Of a stretch of DNA of 64,000 bases, positions 10,281-23,691 are shown piece after piece. The notes below the pieces were generated by a model that saw only the letters and a program-made list of their open reading frames with translations, ran no database searches and was not told the DNA's origin. Positions within the stretch are counted from its first letter, which is position 1; the number at the start of each line of letters is the position of its first letter. Both the position numbers and the translations under genes were made by a program. The stretch comes from Tyto alba (Eukaryota > Chordata > Aves > Strigiformes > Tytonidae), in the NCBI RefSeq assembly GCF_018691265.1, contig NW_024881330.1, positions 20,356,886 through 20,420,885 of the forward strand, written 5' to 3'.

Positions 10281-13200
10281 TTCTGCTGATGTACCAAGAG
10301 GCAGCTATTCTCAGTATCCTAGGAATTACAGATTGAATAAAACTATTTGCCCCTCTATTTCCTTCCTTGAAAAATCAGGATTATTTTGTAAAGTTTATTC
10401 CTCCAACTATTAAGTCCACTGGAGCTAATTATATACTGTATATTTTGGTCTTAGCATTTATCTCACTCTTCTCAATAAAAGCTTTACAGTTCATGCAAGA
10501 TTAGAATAGGCTTTAAGTATAAAAGGAATAAAATTAAATACCAACCTGATTAACATTTCAGGACTCAGAAAGCCAGCTTATATTAAAAAAAAACCAACTT
10601 CTTACTACTCTGGCTTTGCGAACCATCTGTTAAAAGAAGGGGATTATGAAGATCCATTGCAGTAAAGGATTTGAGCATTCTTCTTTGTGCTGGTTCAGCT
10701 GATCTACAGTGTGGTCTGTGCCAAGACCCTCCACCTTTCTTAAACATAGTGGTGAAACATATCCATCACTGAGCCATTTTTCACATTTGTGACTGGTAAC
10801 TTTGTTCTTTTAAATTGTTTGTCTGAAGCATCTTGGTAATAAGAAGGAATATAGGGCTGGAGTCATGTTTGAATCATACATAGAAGAGTTCCATTCATGT
10901 TAATGAGGATAATTGTTTACTAATCAATACAAAACAGCCCTGGAATAAGAAACAAATGGTAAAAAAACTTTTTTCTAACAACATTTATGTGACATATAAT
11001 CGCAGCTTTGTGATTTTGGTAGTTCACCCAGAGCTTACCTTCAGAAAGGCAGTCTTTATCTTATATTTACAAAAGGACATTATAGCTACCATATGAAGGA
11101 AAATTACTGGGACAACCCATGTTTTAGTTTATTATTTTACAGGTGTGTAGAGATTTCTTGTCAGACAAACTAGCAGCCTTGTGGAAAGTTCATGGAAGCC
11201 AGGAAGCCATAAGTTCAAATGTCACTTGTTTTTTAGTTGCTGCTTGTGTTTCGGTATGTTTTGTAGTTGTGACTATTAAACAGGAACTCACACTGTTAAT
11301 TTTAGCAGCAGATGAGTTATCAGCATCAACTTCCTTTTTACCTGATAAATTCACTGACTCATCTCTTGAACACAATCTTTTCTGGCAGAATGGGAACAGA
11401 AGCTACTTTTTACATATTACAGAATCGACTGTCACATACACGAGTACACTGTCACCACTAGGAAAGTGGGGAATAGCCTGAACCTTTGCATTGACCTGTC
11501 TCAAGACTAATCAGCTCCAACCACCAGTGATCCAGAGTCCATACCCCTTCTGCCTAACAAAAACAGAAGCAGGATTATGAAAGCATTGCATTCAAGTATG
11601 GCTGGGCGAATCCCTCATTTGCACTGAGTTTCTGCAAGCTAGGAAAAGGGAAAAAAGCTAGTCTACTCTTCTCTTACATTTTTGTAATGTCCAAAAAGAA
11701 ATCTGCAGGGAATTTTGGTAATATGGGTAGAGGAATTTCCTTCTACTTCTTGCAAAAATCTGCTTCCATTTGTGAAAGCAGGCTGGTTCACCCACGTGTC
11801 AGTTAAAAGCTGTGTAACCATCCCAGATGAAAGGGAACCTTGCAGTAACTGAGACTTAACACAGATGTTTACAAGAGTGAGAAGGAGAAGGGAGAGAATC
11901 ATGTTTTTGAAACACTCATCTGTTGCTTTGGATAAGGAACCTTCAACTAGAGCAGAGTAGTATCTTTGAGATTTGTTCTTGAGTTTTGTTTGGCAAGTGG
12001 AAGTCCTACATGGAAAAGTTGTTCTGATCAGCCAGGCTATTGCAGCATTCCAGCTGAGCCTGTAGTCCCACATGCTACAGGTTTGTGGATGATGATGAAG
12101 ACAACGCTTTCATGCCATGATCTACTCTCATGTGGCAGCAGTGGACTGCAGGTCTGCTTGGAATGTCCCCTCCTTTGGGGTGCTGTGAAAGCAGAGCTAT
12201 TGCTGCTGCCCGGCTGGGAAAGATCTGCTACTGGAACTTCAGAGAGACAGAAAGATAAGCTTCAAACAAACCCCCAACACCCTGACCTTTCAGGAAGTTC
12301 AGTTCTCAACTGGAACTCTGCAGCTTTTGCTCATTTAACATAATCCTTCCTGTATTCTTCCTTTTAAAGAAAACACCTTTGTGATGGCCTTGCAGTCCAC
12401 TTGCAAAGAAAGGAATTAAGTCCTGTTTTCCTGCTTCTTCGTCATCACACTGACAAAATGAACGGTGCCACTACTTCCACTGTTACCACACAGAAATCCA
12501 TTAGACATTCTACACATTGTGCAGAAATTTATGTCTCCCGTTCCCTTTTCCTGCTGGGAATTTGTGGTAGCATGGTTATTTATTTCAGGGGGAATGTAAG
12601 TGCTTGAGTTTTGGCTTTCTTTTCATGTCTAGAAGCTAGCAGTTTAGTCCAAATGTAATAATGGGTAATAATCCATATGTGCACACTTGCACTGATGTTA
12701 ACAACATACTTTTCAGAAGGAAATAATGTTGGATAGCATGTTAATAGGTTTACAGTAAGCTGACAAGCCCCAATGTTGGTTTCAGAGCAGATTAGAATTG
12801 CAGACAGCTAATTAATGATAAAATAATAGCATTCTTGTTGGCTTTGGGAAGATATTTTTACCTGCAAAACCTCCACTGACTTTAATGTGTCAGGATTCAA
12901 GACTTTATCTAACCTTCTGATATCACCCCAGTAGAGGATCATATGGGTTTTTTTCCACAGATGAATCTGTATGTATCCTAACTCCACATTATTTGACCTC
13001 AAGGAAATGAAACTACAGCATTACATGAATGAAAAGAATTGGATCCAGATGAGACAGGGAAGCAGTGGGGAATGAGGGGTTTCTTGGCCTGTTACCCCAC
13101 AGTTCTCCTGTATGGCTCTGCTTGCTATAGTACTCTGGTCTCCCCACCACCTGATCAGACCTTCCAGCATCACATAGAATTAATGTTGTTTCCATCAGCA

Positions 13201-16200
13201 TCAATTCCAAGGATGGAAAACCTGTGTCCTGAAGAAGAGAATTCCTATCCCAGAACATTTATTCCTGACTTTTGCATGGTTTATATTTGTTTTCTGTGCT
13301 CCAGGCACAGGGGTTTGCAGGTAGGGGTGGGGTTCAGATGTACTTTGCAGTAACAAATACAGTTTCCTTGGGTCCTTTGGGAGCAACAGATATGACTAGA
13401 GCCACAGTCACAGCATTCTTTTAATGCCTGACAAGATTTTTCATCTGTTGTCAGTACTGAAGAAATTGCCATGCTATAATGTTCTGACTACAGGGCATGA
13501 ACGTTATTGTCAGTTAATGGGCAGCATGTATAACTATTAACATGATTGTGACCTACATCTCAGCAAAATAGCTGCCAAACTTTCCTAAGGATTCATGAAC
13601 ACTTTGTTCTCTACTATTATAGTACAAAGTGTGATAGATATGAGCATTATTGATGTCAATTCTTCTTTAGACCAAATAGCTCTAGTCTTGAGAAATGTTG
13701 CCCTAATTCATAGGGTACATGTGGTTAAACTAATGACCTGAAAGTCTGCATTTATGTACAGCAACTACAAAGTCAGTACAACAGATATTTTTGCTTACCC
13801 CTGAGGGAGTAAAACAGTACCACATGGCTATCATTATGAAAATGAGATTGAACTAAAATCCTGAATCTGAATACTTGTAAGTTTAAGAATATCTGTATTT
13901 GATTTTCAGCCCTGGTCATCTCTGATTCTGAAGAGTTACAGCATGTTTTAAAGGCCTGGGATATTTTCCTTTTATTTAATAGTCCTGTTATTCTGATATG
14001 TTGGTTTATTCAATGTATTTTTGATTACATTGTAAATGCTTCAGTGTTATTACAAAACCACCCTTCTGAATGTGGTTTAACTTGGCAAGAAAACATTAGT
14101 CTTATTGTTATACATGACCTACTCAGGATTTATTGTAAAATTAAAGTTATTGTAGAAGGAAGATCAAGAAAGCAAAACCAATGATAAATTCTAAGAATTC
14201 ATATAAGATCTGAGTGACGGATGGACTTGAAATAACTGCTGTGTCTCATCTTTGACTCATTGCTCTGTGTTTTCACTACATTAATCATGCCTGAAGGACT
14301 GTCACTTTATATTTGTGAACTGTGAAGCTCCGTCAGGGCAAGGGCCAGTACATGTTCCTGGATTACAAATCGGAAATGACTGTGATCGTTATCACTTCGG
14401 GCACAGGGACACTGTGTGGAAATTTGCAAACAAAAGTAACAACTTAATCAGTGAGAGTCTGACAGCCACCCTGCCTCCTCGCTGGGAATGTAGGAGCAGC
14501 CACGGGTGCCACTACACCTGGGATCAGTGGGAATATATTAATATTTAGATTCTCCAAAGGATACATCAAAGACATCTGAACAATTTCTTACTATTAAAAA
14601 ATAATTAAAACCATTCCACTTCACTTTTAGTACAATTGTTTGAATCTGTATTGAGCATGCATGAATCTTAAACCATTTGTGAATACATGTCTGTTGACTT
14701 CTGTTTTCCCCTGTAAAACCAGATATATATCCAAATTGCTGCATACAAACTGCCCATCTCTTTGTCTAGCAATTTCTAATATGTGCCCCTTTTCCTCTGT
14801 CATTTGCTACATCTGCTGTTCTGCATGTGTGCTTATGCACACACATAGTAGTTGTTCATCTATACATTTATTTGTCCTACCTTTGTTAACAACAGCTATA
14901 GGAACCCTGTATCAGCCAGAGAAACTACCGACAATGAGTTAGCAGATATGAAACTGAAGGCTGAAAGCTTCCCCACTTTAGCTCACTATTTCATGATGTA
15001 TAAAGGAATGCCTCGCAATAACACTGACTACCAGGAAGAGCTGTAATTATGATAAACTGAAGTAGGAGGGCATATTCTTGCCAGGTTCTGGAAAAAAAAA
15101 CCATGGAAAAAATGTTTTATGAGGGAGACTCTTCCATCATTCGTTTTCATTTGACTCCTCTTTACAGTGACTTGAGTGCAGGAATATCTCCAAAAGATTT
15201 AAATTTTCAGATTTTCCCTAAATGTAAGCATGCTTGGACTGGTTTTTGTTCTATAGAATTAAAGAAAAGATTTTTCAACCTAATTTCCTTGTCACTACTA
15301 CTGAGTTTGTGCTCAGTGCTAAGTAGAGAACAGCCTGATTCTAGTCCTCATCACTGCAACTCCAGTATGGTTATTCCTTTAGCAGCTGATGGAAATGATA
15401 ATACTTATTCCCAGTATATGAGCTCTCTAGAGAAACCTGCAGTTTTACATTTCTCACTCAGAGGCTGTGGCATTCAAGAAGTAAACTCGGGGCAAGGAAT
15501 TGATCCCCATAATCATATTCTGAATCTCACTTCAACAACTGGGGATGAAGGAGACTATATTAGTACACGTTTACTTAAAGGAAACCTGTGATTGATCCCT
15601 TTCAAAACCTCCAGAGGAATGTAATGAAAAGAGGGACCAGAATTGTCTTTATATGCTTTGGCTGCTCTCATATTTCCTATACAAAAAAGGTCTTATCTTT
15701 CTACACAATTATTAAAGTCATAAAAGGATATATATCTTGAACTACACCATTTCAGATAATCCAAGGCACTTTTATCTTATTAAGTTTCATACTCTTTTCT
15801 GCAAGCTAATTTGAATACCTGATATTTCATTACATAGTCTAGTGAACTTCAGATCTTTCCACTGCTGCTTCTAAAATAGGGGGTTTATAATCTATTTAGT
15901 GGAATGAACTCATTCTTAATTTGTATATCCATACATGTATGTGCATATGTAAATATATGTACATGTATACTGAATATGTGAGTTTCAATCTGAGATTTTT
16001 ATGCATTTTTCTCATTTTAATAATTATGTGGAGGGAGTATTTGGCAACATTTTTATTTATATATTTTAATTCACTGTTTGACATGTATTAAAGCAATCAG
16101 ATCCATCAGCACAGAAGAAACCAAATTTTCTGGGACTGCACATATTTTGGCAGGACCATCTCCCCAGTATGAAGACTTACATATTCATTATAATGCTGAG

Positions 16201-16982
16201 AATTATAGGTATGTCTGGAGGCACTTACAGATTAATGGGTATATATAGAATTACAAGAATGGAAGTAAAAGGTGTTAGAGTTTGTATTAGTTGTTAACTT
16301 TTTTATAGTGCTGTGGGAAACTGAAGTTCTTCGTTTACTGCTACATTTATTTCTGGAAATTTAATTTATTTGTGTCATAAAATTATAAAGTGTTTCCAGC
16401 AGAGATGTATCAATATAATTTTTTAATGTCTGTAGTAACACTAAGGTAAACATTTTCATGTATCCAGAACATCTTACATTAAACCACTTATGCCCAGATT
16501 ATTGTAATAAAAGTTAAGAACCGTAAATATAGCCAAACTTTATAGTACACAAATGAACATTGCTGCCTACCTACATTTATAACCCATAATTTAAAGGACT
16601 TAATATCTATACACTCATGTAAATCTATGCACATAAATACTATGTGTGATAATATAGAGACCCTTGTCTAGATATTAATTGCTGATAGACTGAAGTAGTT
16701 CAGCAGATTTCAGGCCTCTACCTCCCCCGGTTCTGCAAGGGAATGGATTTTACAGAACATAGTGGCTTTACTCTTTGCTACATTAGGTGCAAATGAACGA
16801 GAATATCAGTCTTCAATATAAACCAGTGTTCAGTATAAACCAGTGTTGAAGCCAAATGCTGAACACAAGACGTAAAGCAAATTAAAATAATATTTGCTAT
16901 TATTAGGCAAAGGAAAGGAGGAAAAAAGAACAGGGCTCTTGATAAAAATATTATCATTCTGTGTAGTGTATCTAGGATTCTT

Positions 16983-17228
16983 TTAAACATTTTTCACTAA
17001 GTAAGACTTGCTGAGGTAAGGGATCTCATCTGCTTGCAAAACACCTTGGCTGCTCAGGTGCGCTAGCTTGTCAAAGGCTTCACTGAGAGTCAGAAGTTGG
17101 AAGCAGTATGCTCTGGCTTTGAGCAGACCACGAACCACGCTGTCATTGCAGATACATTCTGCTTCCATTTTTCCCTGTTTTGAGGTAAAGTTAGCTGCAT
17201 AAATGACAATCATGACCACAAAGATCAC
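16983..17228 (-). other. Unidentified reverse-strand ORF with protein-like composition
   Basis: An open frame of about 81 codons on the - strand ends in TAA. It starts with a hydrophobic stretch (SVIFVVMIVIYAANF) that could be a membrane segment. A mixed amphipathic region follows (RGLLKARAYCFQLLTLSEAF, then DKLAHLSSQGVLQADEIPYL). The frame is open only back to a TGA about 20 bases upstream of the first GTG, and there is no good in-frame ATG at its beginning. The composition looks more like protein than most ORFs here, but I recognise no family. It could be a decayed retrocopy, a terminal exon of an antisense gene, or chance. Confidence 0.2.
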
Positions 17229-19813
17229 TGACCCTGCACTTCTTCATCTGTTTTTGAACAAGTCAAAGCCCTACCATGGTTCAGTCCTTACCAGGTATCT
17301 GTGAAACATCATAGGCATCACAGACTGGGAGTACAGAGTAAGATTTACATTTCTGGTAACACTGAAACTTTAGAAAGCTTTCGTTATTCCTTGTCACCTA
17401 GCAAAAGATATAAGATCACTTTCTGTTTTCCTCACCACTAGTTTATTTATGATAGGAGTACACACACAGATGATGTTAATACATAATGCACAGATCATGA
17501 ATTCCACTGAGTGTTTTAAGACTGAGGGGATGCAAGGAGTGGATGTTTTGTGGGTTTCTCCAGGTTAAAGGCAAAAAATAAGTAGTTGCCTGGAAGAGGT
17601 GGGGAAGTTGTTTGATGGCCCAGGGGATGCCCTTGCATTCCTGTAGCCCCATATGTACTAAAATTGCAGTACTTACCGGTTTCAGTGCATCTAAACTTCC
17701 CATTTATGCTTTCAAAAAAGACACGAAATTAAGACTGTAGATTTTTGGCAGTCGCCATCACAATGTAATCTCCTGGGTCTTCAGCTGACTGAGACTTTGT
17801 ATCAGGTGCTGATGAAAGGCAGAAGAGTAATCTCCAAGGATGTTGCAACCTACACAGGAAAGATAGACAAATGGTAATAAAAAGGATTTGTGATTTCTTC
17901 ACCAGGGCCGACCTAAAATATAGAACCTAAGAGCTGAAAGCAGAGCTAATGGAAGTGAATAAAGAGATTCCCCTTCTATGATATTTATATAAGGCACTAC
18001 AGAAAGAAGAAACTTGTGCAAAGACTAGAAGGTAATGCAGTTGAGTCTTAATTTCACAGACTTTCTTGGAAAAGTGTTTTCATACACAGAATACCAACAA
18101 TATACTCATATGTCATAGTGATGAGTATAAGAAACCAAGCAGAATTAAAAATAGATTAAGTAATACAATGTTAAAGCATTATACTACCTCCTATAACACA
18201 TATAAAAAGTTATATATAGATTCCAAACTATACTACAGCTTCCCAGGTTCACTAAAAGTTTAGATATGAGCTGGCAGTGCAATATAGCAACTAGAACTAT
18301 TTATGCAGTTTAAGATTACATTTTTCAAGAACCATATGTAAAGTAGTGAGGAGATATTTCAGTGGAGCTAATTTTGATTGTAAATCGTATGTCCATACTC
18401 TAGGAATGAGCCATGAGGTGTCTAAATATTCTACACAGAAGTTGTTCCAAAATCAGTTATTCTGAAAAATACTCCTCACCAAAAGTATCTTTGAGAAAAA
18501 AAAAGTAATTAGTTCCACACTTTAGTAGGAAAATATTTTTTAAAAAATCCCCACAGATGTTAATTTGTTTAGGGTAACATTGCAGATGTTGCCTTTTCTA
18601 TAATTATGACTTCCCCTTCAGTGTATACTGGGGCTGGTTCATGTTTGCAGTCAACTGTATAATCAGATTAATTTAGTTTATAGAATTAAGTGGTTTGGAA
18701 AGTTAGATCAAGAAAGAAAAATATGGTTGATGCTGTAATAAAATTTGTAAAGGTTAACATTAAACTGGATAATTCTTTGAACCAGAAATATTACTAATCA
18801 GTAGAAAATGAGAACATATTGTTATGATTTACTTGTTATAAGTAGCTTCCTTATGGGACCACTTTTGATATGATTCTCAGTTATGCTGCTTACTGACTTT
18901 ATTAAGCCTTAAGGTTAAAAAACTGAGAGATCTATTTTTCAAACAGAAGTAATTGAAAATAACTCTTATAAGTATTTTGTATGATTTTGTAATAACTGTA
19001 ATTAATTACATTTGAAAAGACAGTTTTCATTTATGTAGATTTTTGGGGTTTGGTTTAGAAGTGGGTAAGTTTTTTGAGGGATATAAAACTTTGAAAGCAA
19101 ATTGGAAAAATCTCTTGAAGATGCCTTAGTAGAAAACTCAGATTGAGTTAGCAAGCCAGTACAATCAATACTTGGCCTAAATCAATACAGTGTCTTTGAT
19201 ATGCCAGATACTTCATGAGGAACTGAAACTCAACCTTCTCATAAATTACCCATATATGATGCTATTGGGTAAGCATAACTCGGAAAGTCTTTTGATATCT
19301 TGAAACAAAGAACTCCGTGTTCCCCATATCTTGTCTTGACTGGTGCAGCAAAGATTATTTTTATCAATATTAAAGTACAGTGATTAATAAAAATACTTTT
19401 GCTTCCAGTTTCTCAAGATTCTAGTGGGATGCTATACAGTCTACTCTTCCACCATCTTTATATATTATTGCCTATTACATTTTATGTACTTTAATGCATA
19501 AGATGACATGATACAGAGATGCCAAGCCACCACTGACACAAGCTTGAATATCCACAAATTGATTGATTTTCAGAGATTGTACTTTCTAAAGCAGCCAAAT
19601 GCTTAGTTGAGTACAATAAAGTGCTGCCATTTTATAATTGCAGCACTGGTTCACAGAATAGTTTCTCAGGTGGTTCTATAGTCTGCATCCCTACTGAGGT
19701 ATATTCATATGTTCAGAAACATCCTCAGTGACTTTCCTTATTTTGCTGATTTGGTCTGTACAGAACAGTTCCTCTTAATTATATCATTATATGATTTTTT
19801 TGTTTGTTTTGTC

Positions 19814-19833
19814 TTTTTTTTTTTTTTTTTTAG
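19814..19833. repeat. T(20) homopolymer
   Basis: An uninterrupted run of 20 T on the + strand, about 200 bases from the left edge of the reverse-strand CR1. It is likely length-variable. Confidence 0.9.
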
Positions 19834-20029
19834 TCATTGTCCTTTTAATTCATGAGACTCCTCTTTTTTATTGAATTCCTTCTAAAAGTTTCATTAGGAG
19901 ATGAGTTTTCCAAACCCCTTCTTAGTCCAATGGAGATTTTGCTATAGAGTTTGATTCCAAATATTGAGTCTGTGAGCTTAGGTCTGAAGTAAAGTAATAA
20001 AAAACCTGAGAAGGATGAAAAAATAGAAC

Positions 20030-20540
20030 TAGAAAGAACTATAAAATACCATATAATCTGCCTGATTTTTAGCTAAATTATTCTTTTAAGATCCCCAGTG
20101 ATGGAATTTTCACAGTTTTCCCACAGATTCCCTATTAATATTTTATTACCTGTACTGTTAGAAAACTTTTCCCCTAATGTGTAAAAGTTAAACTTTACTT
20201 ACTGCAGCTTGATGGATGTGGAAAACAGATTATTCTCTTTCTCTTTGCAGTTTTATGTCCTTCTAGTCAGTTATCTAGTCAGCTATTTTCTTGTTAACCC
20301 TCTTATTAATCTAAACTTCCCTAAATTTTTCCATTTTCTAGATTTATTACCACTGTTCATCTTCTGTACATGCTCCCAAAATAATGTACATCTTTCTTGA
20401 ATTGCAACATTCAGAACTGAAAACAAAACTCCTGCAGACACTATACTGATGCTGGATGCAGCAGAAAGATTATTTCCTGTGTTGTGGAATAATCTCTTAC
20501 ATGTGTTATCCTTTATTTCTTCTGACAAAAAGATGGCTGG
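20030..20540 (-). mobile_element. Ancient degenerate CR1 LINE fragment, reverse orientation
   Basis: The + strand follows the reverse complement of a CR1 3' region block by block. AGTGATGGAATTTTCACA corresponds to the 'gtgatggagattccac' block. GTTAGAAAACTTTTCCCCTAATG corresponds to 'gttaggaagtttttcctaatg'. CTGCAGCTTGATGG and the following TTATGTCCTTC come next, and then TCTTTCTTGAATTGCAACATTCAGAACTGAA with the 'ctgcagacactatactgatgctgg' segment. All these blocks are in the expected order with many substitutions, as in old CR1 copies. The left end is closest to the LINE 3' end. Boundaries are approximate, and the ORFs across it are meaningless. Confidence 0.75.
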
Positions 20541-21067
20541 TCATCTTTTTGTTTGTCTGAAGAGGAAAACCTGGGGTTTTTTAATTTTATTTTTTTCTTA
20601 ACTAGCTAGAAGTTTCTTTTTTGTTCATAGCAAACTTTTATTTAACTGAAGGTTGCTATAAAACCCAGCTCAATCACCATGAGGATGAGTGTCATTAGTA
20701 TATTGGAAGTCACCTGGATTAGAAATCTCAGTATCAGTCAGCTGGGACTGAATCAGACAGAGTTTGGTCGCTGTGTGCTGAGGATGCAGCTGTGGTTTCA
20801 CTGGTCACGTGCTAAAGAAACAAATAGTGGTTATTTGTATCCGTGAACCTCCGCATATATGAGGATATGGTCACATTTTACATATACATATGTGTATGTC
20901 TTATGCAGGCTATAAATTAAACATACATAGTCAACCACCAGTTTCTCCTGATGGCAATTTAATTGTGTCTATTAATTATGCTTTATAGCTAGATAGTAAA
21001 CATATGAAATGTCAAAGATTCAGACATTCAAGGACTCAAGGATTTAAGGAAAAATATCTTGGATGTT

Positions 21068-21105
21068 TGAAACATTTGGTTTGTAAAAAATAGCCAAATG
21101 TTTCA
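21068..21105. repeat. Perfect 12-bp inverted repeat with 14-base loop
   Basis: TGAAACATTTGG (21068-21079) pairs without mismatch with CCAAATGTTTCA (21094-21105) around an A-rich 14-base loop. It could form a hairpin in RNA or DNA. The stem is too short for a typical microRNA precursor and no target-site duplication was seen. Confidence 0.85.
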
Positions 21106-21427
21106 GTTCAGAAAGGCAGATAGTAATTTCAGCTTGAGGTAGTTTAGGAGGATATTCACACTCTGTAAGTCATTGTTTCTCTGTCAGGAATAGAATAAGG
21201 AAAACCACAATACTGTGATTTAAGGTTAAGATATAAAGAATATCTAAGTAAGAAATCAAAATGATGAGTTGCAATACTACAGAAATCAACAAAACTACAA
21301 AAATAATTACAGAATAATGAATTGCATAAGTATTATGCAAATAATTACTATCATCAACCTACAACTGAAAAACTAACAGGCTTATGTTTTTGTTGCCTTA
21401 AGGCTAGAAGTCTGGGTATATTGCATT

Positions 21428-21447
21428 AAAAAAAAAAAAAAAAAAAA
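21428..21447. repeat. A(20) homopolymer
   Basis: A run of 20 A on the + strand. No retrocopy body was recognised directly upstream, so it may be simple slippage. Confidence 0.9.
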
Positions 21448-23630
21448 GATAAAACAGAGTTTCTACAACCAGCTTTCCTCAAAAATATTTGTTTGGCTCC
21501 GTATAGAGTTTCTGGATTACTTTTCTGATTCCTTTTACAACTGAAATCCACAAATATTTATGTATATTTCATAACCACTGATTTTGTTGTGAAAGCTTCA
21601 TATACTACATATCCCAACAGGCCTTTCTGTGAGTCCAGTTTGCATACCAATCATTTAAAGCTCTTGCTTTATCTCAGAAAGGTTGATTTCATAAATTCAC
21701 TGAAATTATGAGTTTGCATCCTATATCATCTTAATGTAGGTAATCAGTTACCAAAGATCTGAGGAAGTTTCTTCCTCAAATAGATCACTTCTTGTCTCCC
21801 TTGGTGCAATCATTACTGCAATCTTACTAAGTCTAATTGAGGATAGATTTGGAAAAGGAGTCATCTTCATTGTCTTATTTGATGGTATATCTACAATTCT
21901 TTTTCTGGCTGATGTGTGCTTTCCTTGACATGCTTAAAGCCGAGGTAAAGTTATTCCAAATCAGATTCAGATTAGCATGTTAACATTTGAGCATTATTTA
22001 TTGCCTTTATATGCCATCCATGTTCATTTTCCCTGATTCTCGCTGATCACATACAGTCAGATATAGTGGAAGGATATATTGTGGTTGGTCTCTACTCCTT
22101 GCATTTGTAATACGAGAAAGCTGCATCTTTGTAAATTTGTCATTTTATCCATCTTTTCTCACTGACAAATAGTTCATAGAAGATGTTATTTTTTTTAAAT
22201 AAATGTAATGTTGGCTTTTTCAATACACAAATAAAATCACTTTTCTTGGTGTTAAACTCCTTCCTAACCCTTACCTGCTTCTGAAAAAAATCAAATAAAT
22301 TCTATGATATTCTATATATTTCACCTTCTTACAGCTTATTTCCACTAAGGTTGCTTGTTTTTATTATTTTTTATTATTTTATTTATATTTTTAAATTTTA
22401 TTTATAAAATACAAATTACATCAAATGTCATCACTTTTATATCTGTCAGTGCTGGGAACTATGGCCCTCTCTCAGACAGAAAAACAAAGAAAGAAGAACT
22501 GAATTCTCGTTGATTGCTGTGGTATACTATTATTAGAATATCTTCAGGTATGCAAAGCAAGACAAGACAAAAAAACTCTTACAAAACATCACTGGTGTGT
22601 TGTCTTTCTATTGTTCCAAATGGTGTGCAATGTATGGTAGGAGAGGGAGAGCAGTCTATTGTTACTTTAACTTGCATTATTTTTCTAAGGCACTATATGA
22701 AAACTTAATGTCATCTTGTTATCATAGCAGTCCTTAACATATAATTACATGGGACCAACATTACTTGATCAAAGTAAAAGAAAAAGCTCTTATTTTATTT
22801 ATAAGCCATCTGCCACAAATCATTATCATTTATTTAGGCTATAAGTTACAGTATCCACTTTAATAGTTCTATTAGTGTTTGGGTGGTTTCTGTGAAGATT
22901 ATTCAATAAACATTGTCCAGAAAAAGCTAGATACTTTTAATGCATAATCCTCTGTAATGCTTATTAAACAATAACACTGAACCTTCTGACAGTTTTATTT
23001 CTGATAATGTTATAACTTATTATGCATCCCACTGGTAATTCTTCATTACTGAAAACTCTTGTGCAATGTAATGAGTCTTACTGAAAGCAGATGCAGCCAC
23101 ATTAATAACAAGAACATCAATGCAGTATAGAAAGCCATATAGTGGGAGGGGTGGGATGGGGGGTAAAGAAATGCAGAAAATAATTCTGTTTCACTTTCGC
23201 AACAAAAAGTAACTGAAATAAGTTGAAACACTAATAAAAATATTTGAAAATCCCAATGTAAAAAGTAGATTCACTGAAAAGGGTATTTCACCACACATTA
23301 TATATTTACTGCAGAATCTCTGGACAAATTGAACTTAACTTAATTATAAGATGAAGGGGTTCTAAGAAATGAATTAAAACCCTAAATGTTCCTGAATTTA
23401 CTTCTGTGAATAGGTTTCTGCATGTCACATTTTCTGTGAGGCCACCCTGCAAGGATCCTTTTATCACCTGTTAAATAGATGTTATTCCTCTCAACTAACC
23501 ACAAAGAAAGCTCAGTCTAAGGTTCAGTACACTTAATACAATGCCTCCAAAGAACGGGAGGCTTCAGATAAAACTCAGTGCTTGACCATAATGAACCTGG
23601 TAAATGTTAGTTTCCTGCAATAAAAATAAT

Positions 23631-23691
23631 AGGTGAAATCTTGGCCTATTGAAGTCAATGGGAATTGTGCCATTGATTTTAGCAGAGCCAG
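23631..23691. repeat. Degenerate palindromic ancient amniote repeat
   Basis: The sequence GAAATCTTGGCCTATTGAAG TCAATGGG is followed after a few bases by CATTGATTTTAGCAGAGCCA, an imperfect inverted copy. It matches a pattern I remember from bird, turtle and crocodile genomes: a short palindrome built on 'cattgaagtcaatggg' flanked by 'ctggcc'. I cannot name the Repbase family. It is probably a fossil non-autonomous DNA element. Confidence 0.45.

Larger units (their letters stand above)
7554..20029. other. Presumed ANGPT1 intron 1, no gene seen
   Basis: About 12.5 kb of AT-rich sequence without a recognisable exon. It includes an 18-bp tandem duplication (10245-10280), one reverse-strand ORF with protein-like composition (16983-17228, listed separately) and a 20-base T run (19814-19833). 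The longest ORF (15103-15591, 162 codons) is about the length expected by chance in a window this size and shows no recognisable domain. Regulatory elements may be present but cannot be told apart from background without cross-species alignment. Confidence 0.5.

Noticed and set aside
15103..15591. A 162-codon forward ORF, the longest outside repeats and exons
   Set aside because: The length is near what chance gives for the longest ORF in a 64-kb two-strand search. There is no domain, no splice context and no recognisable homology.
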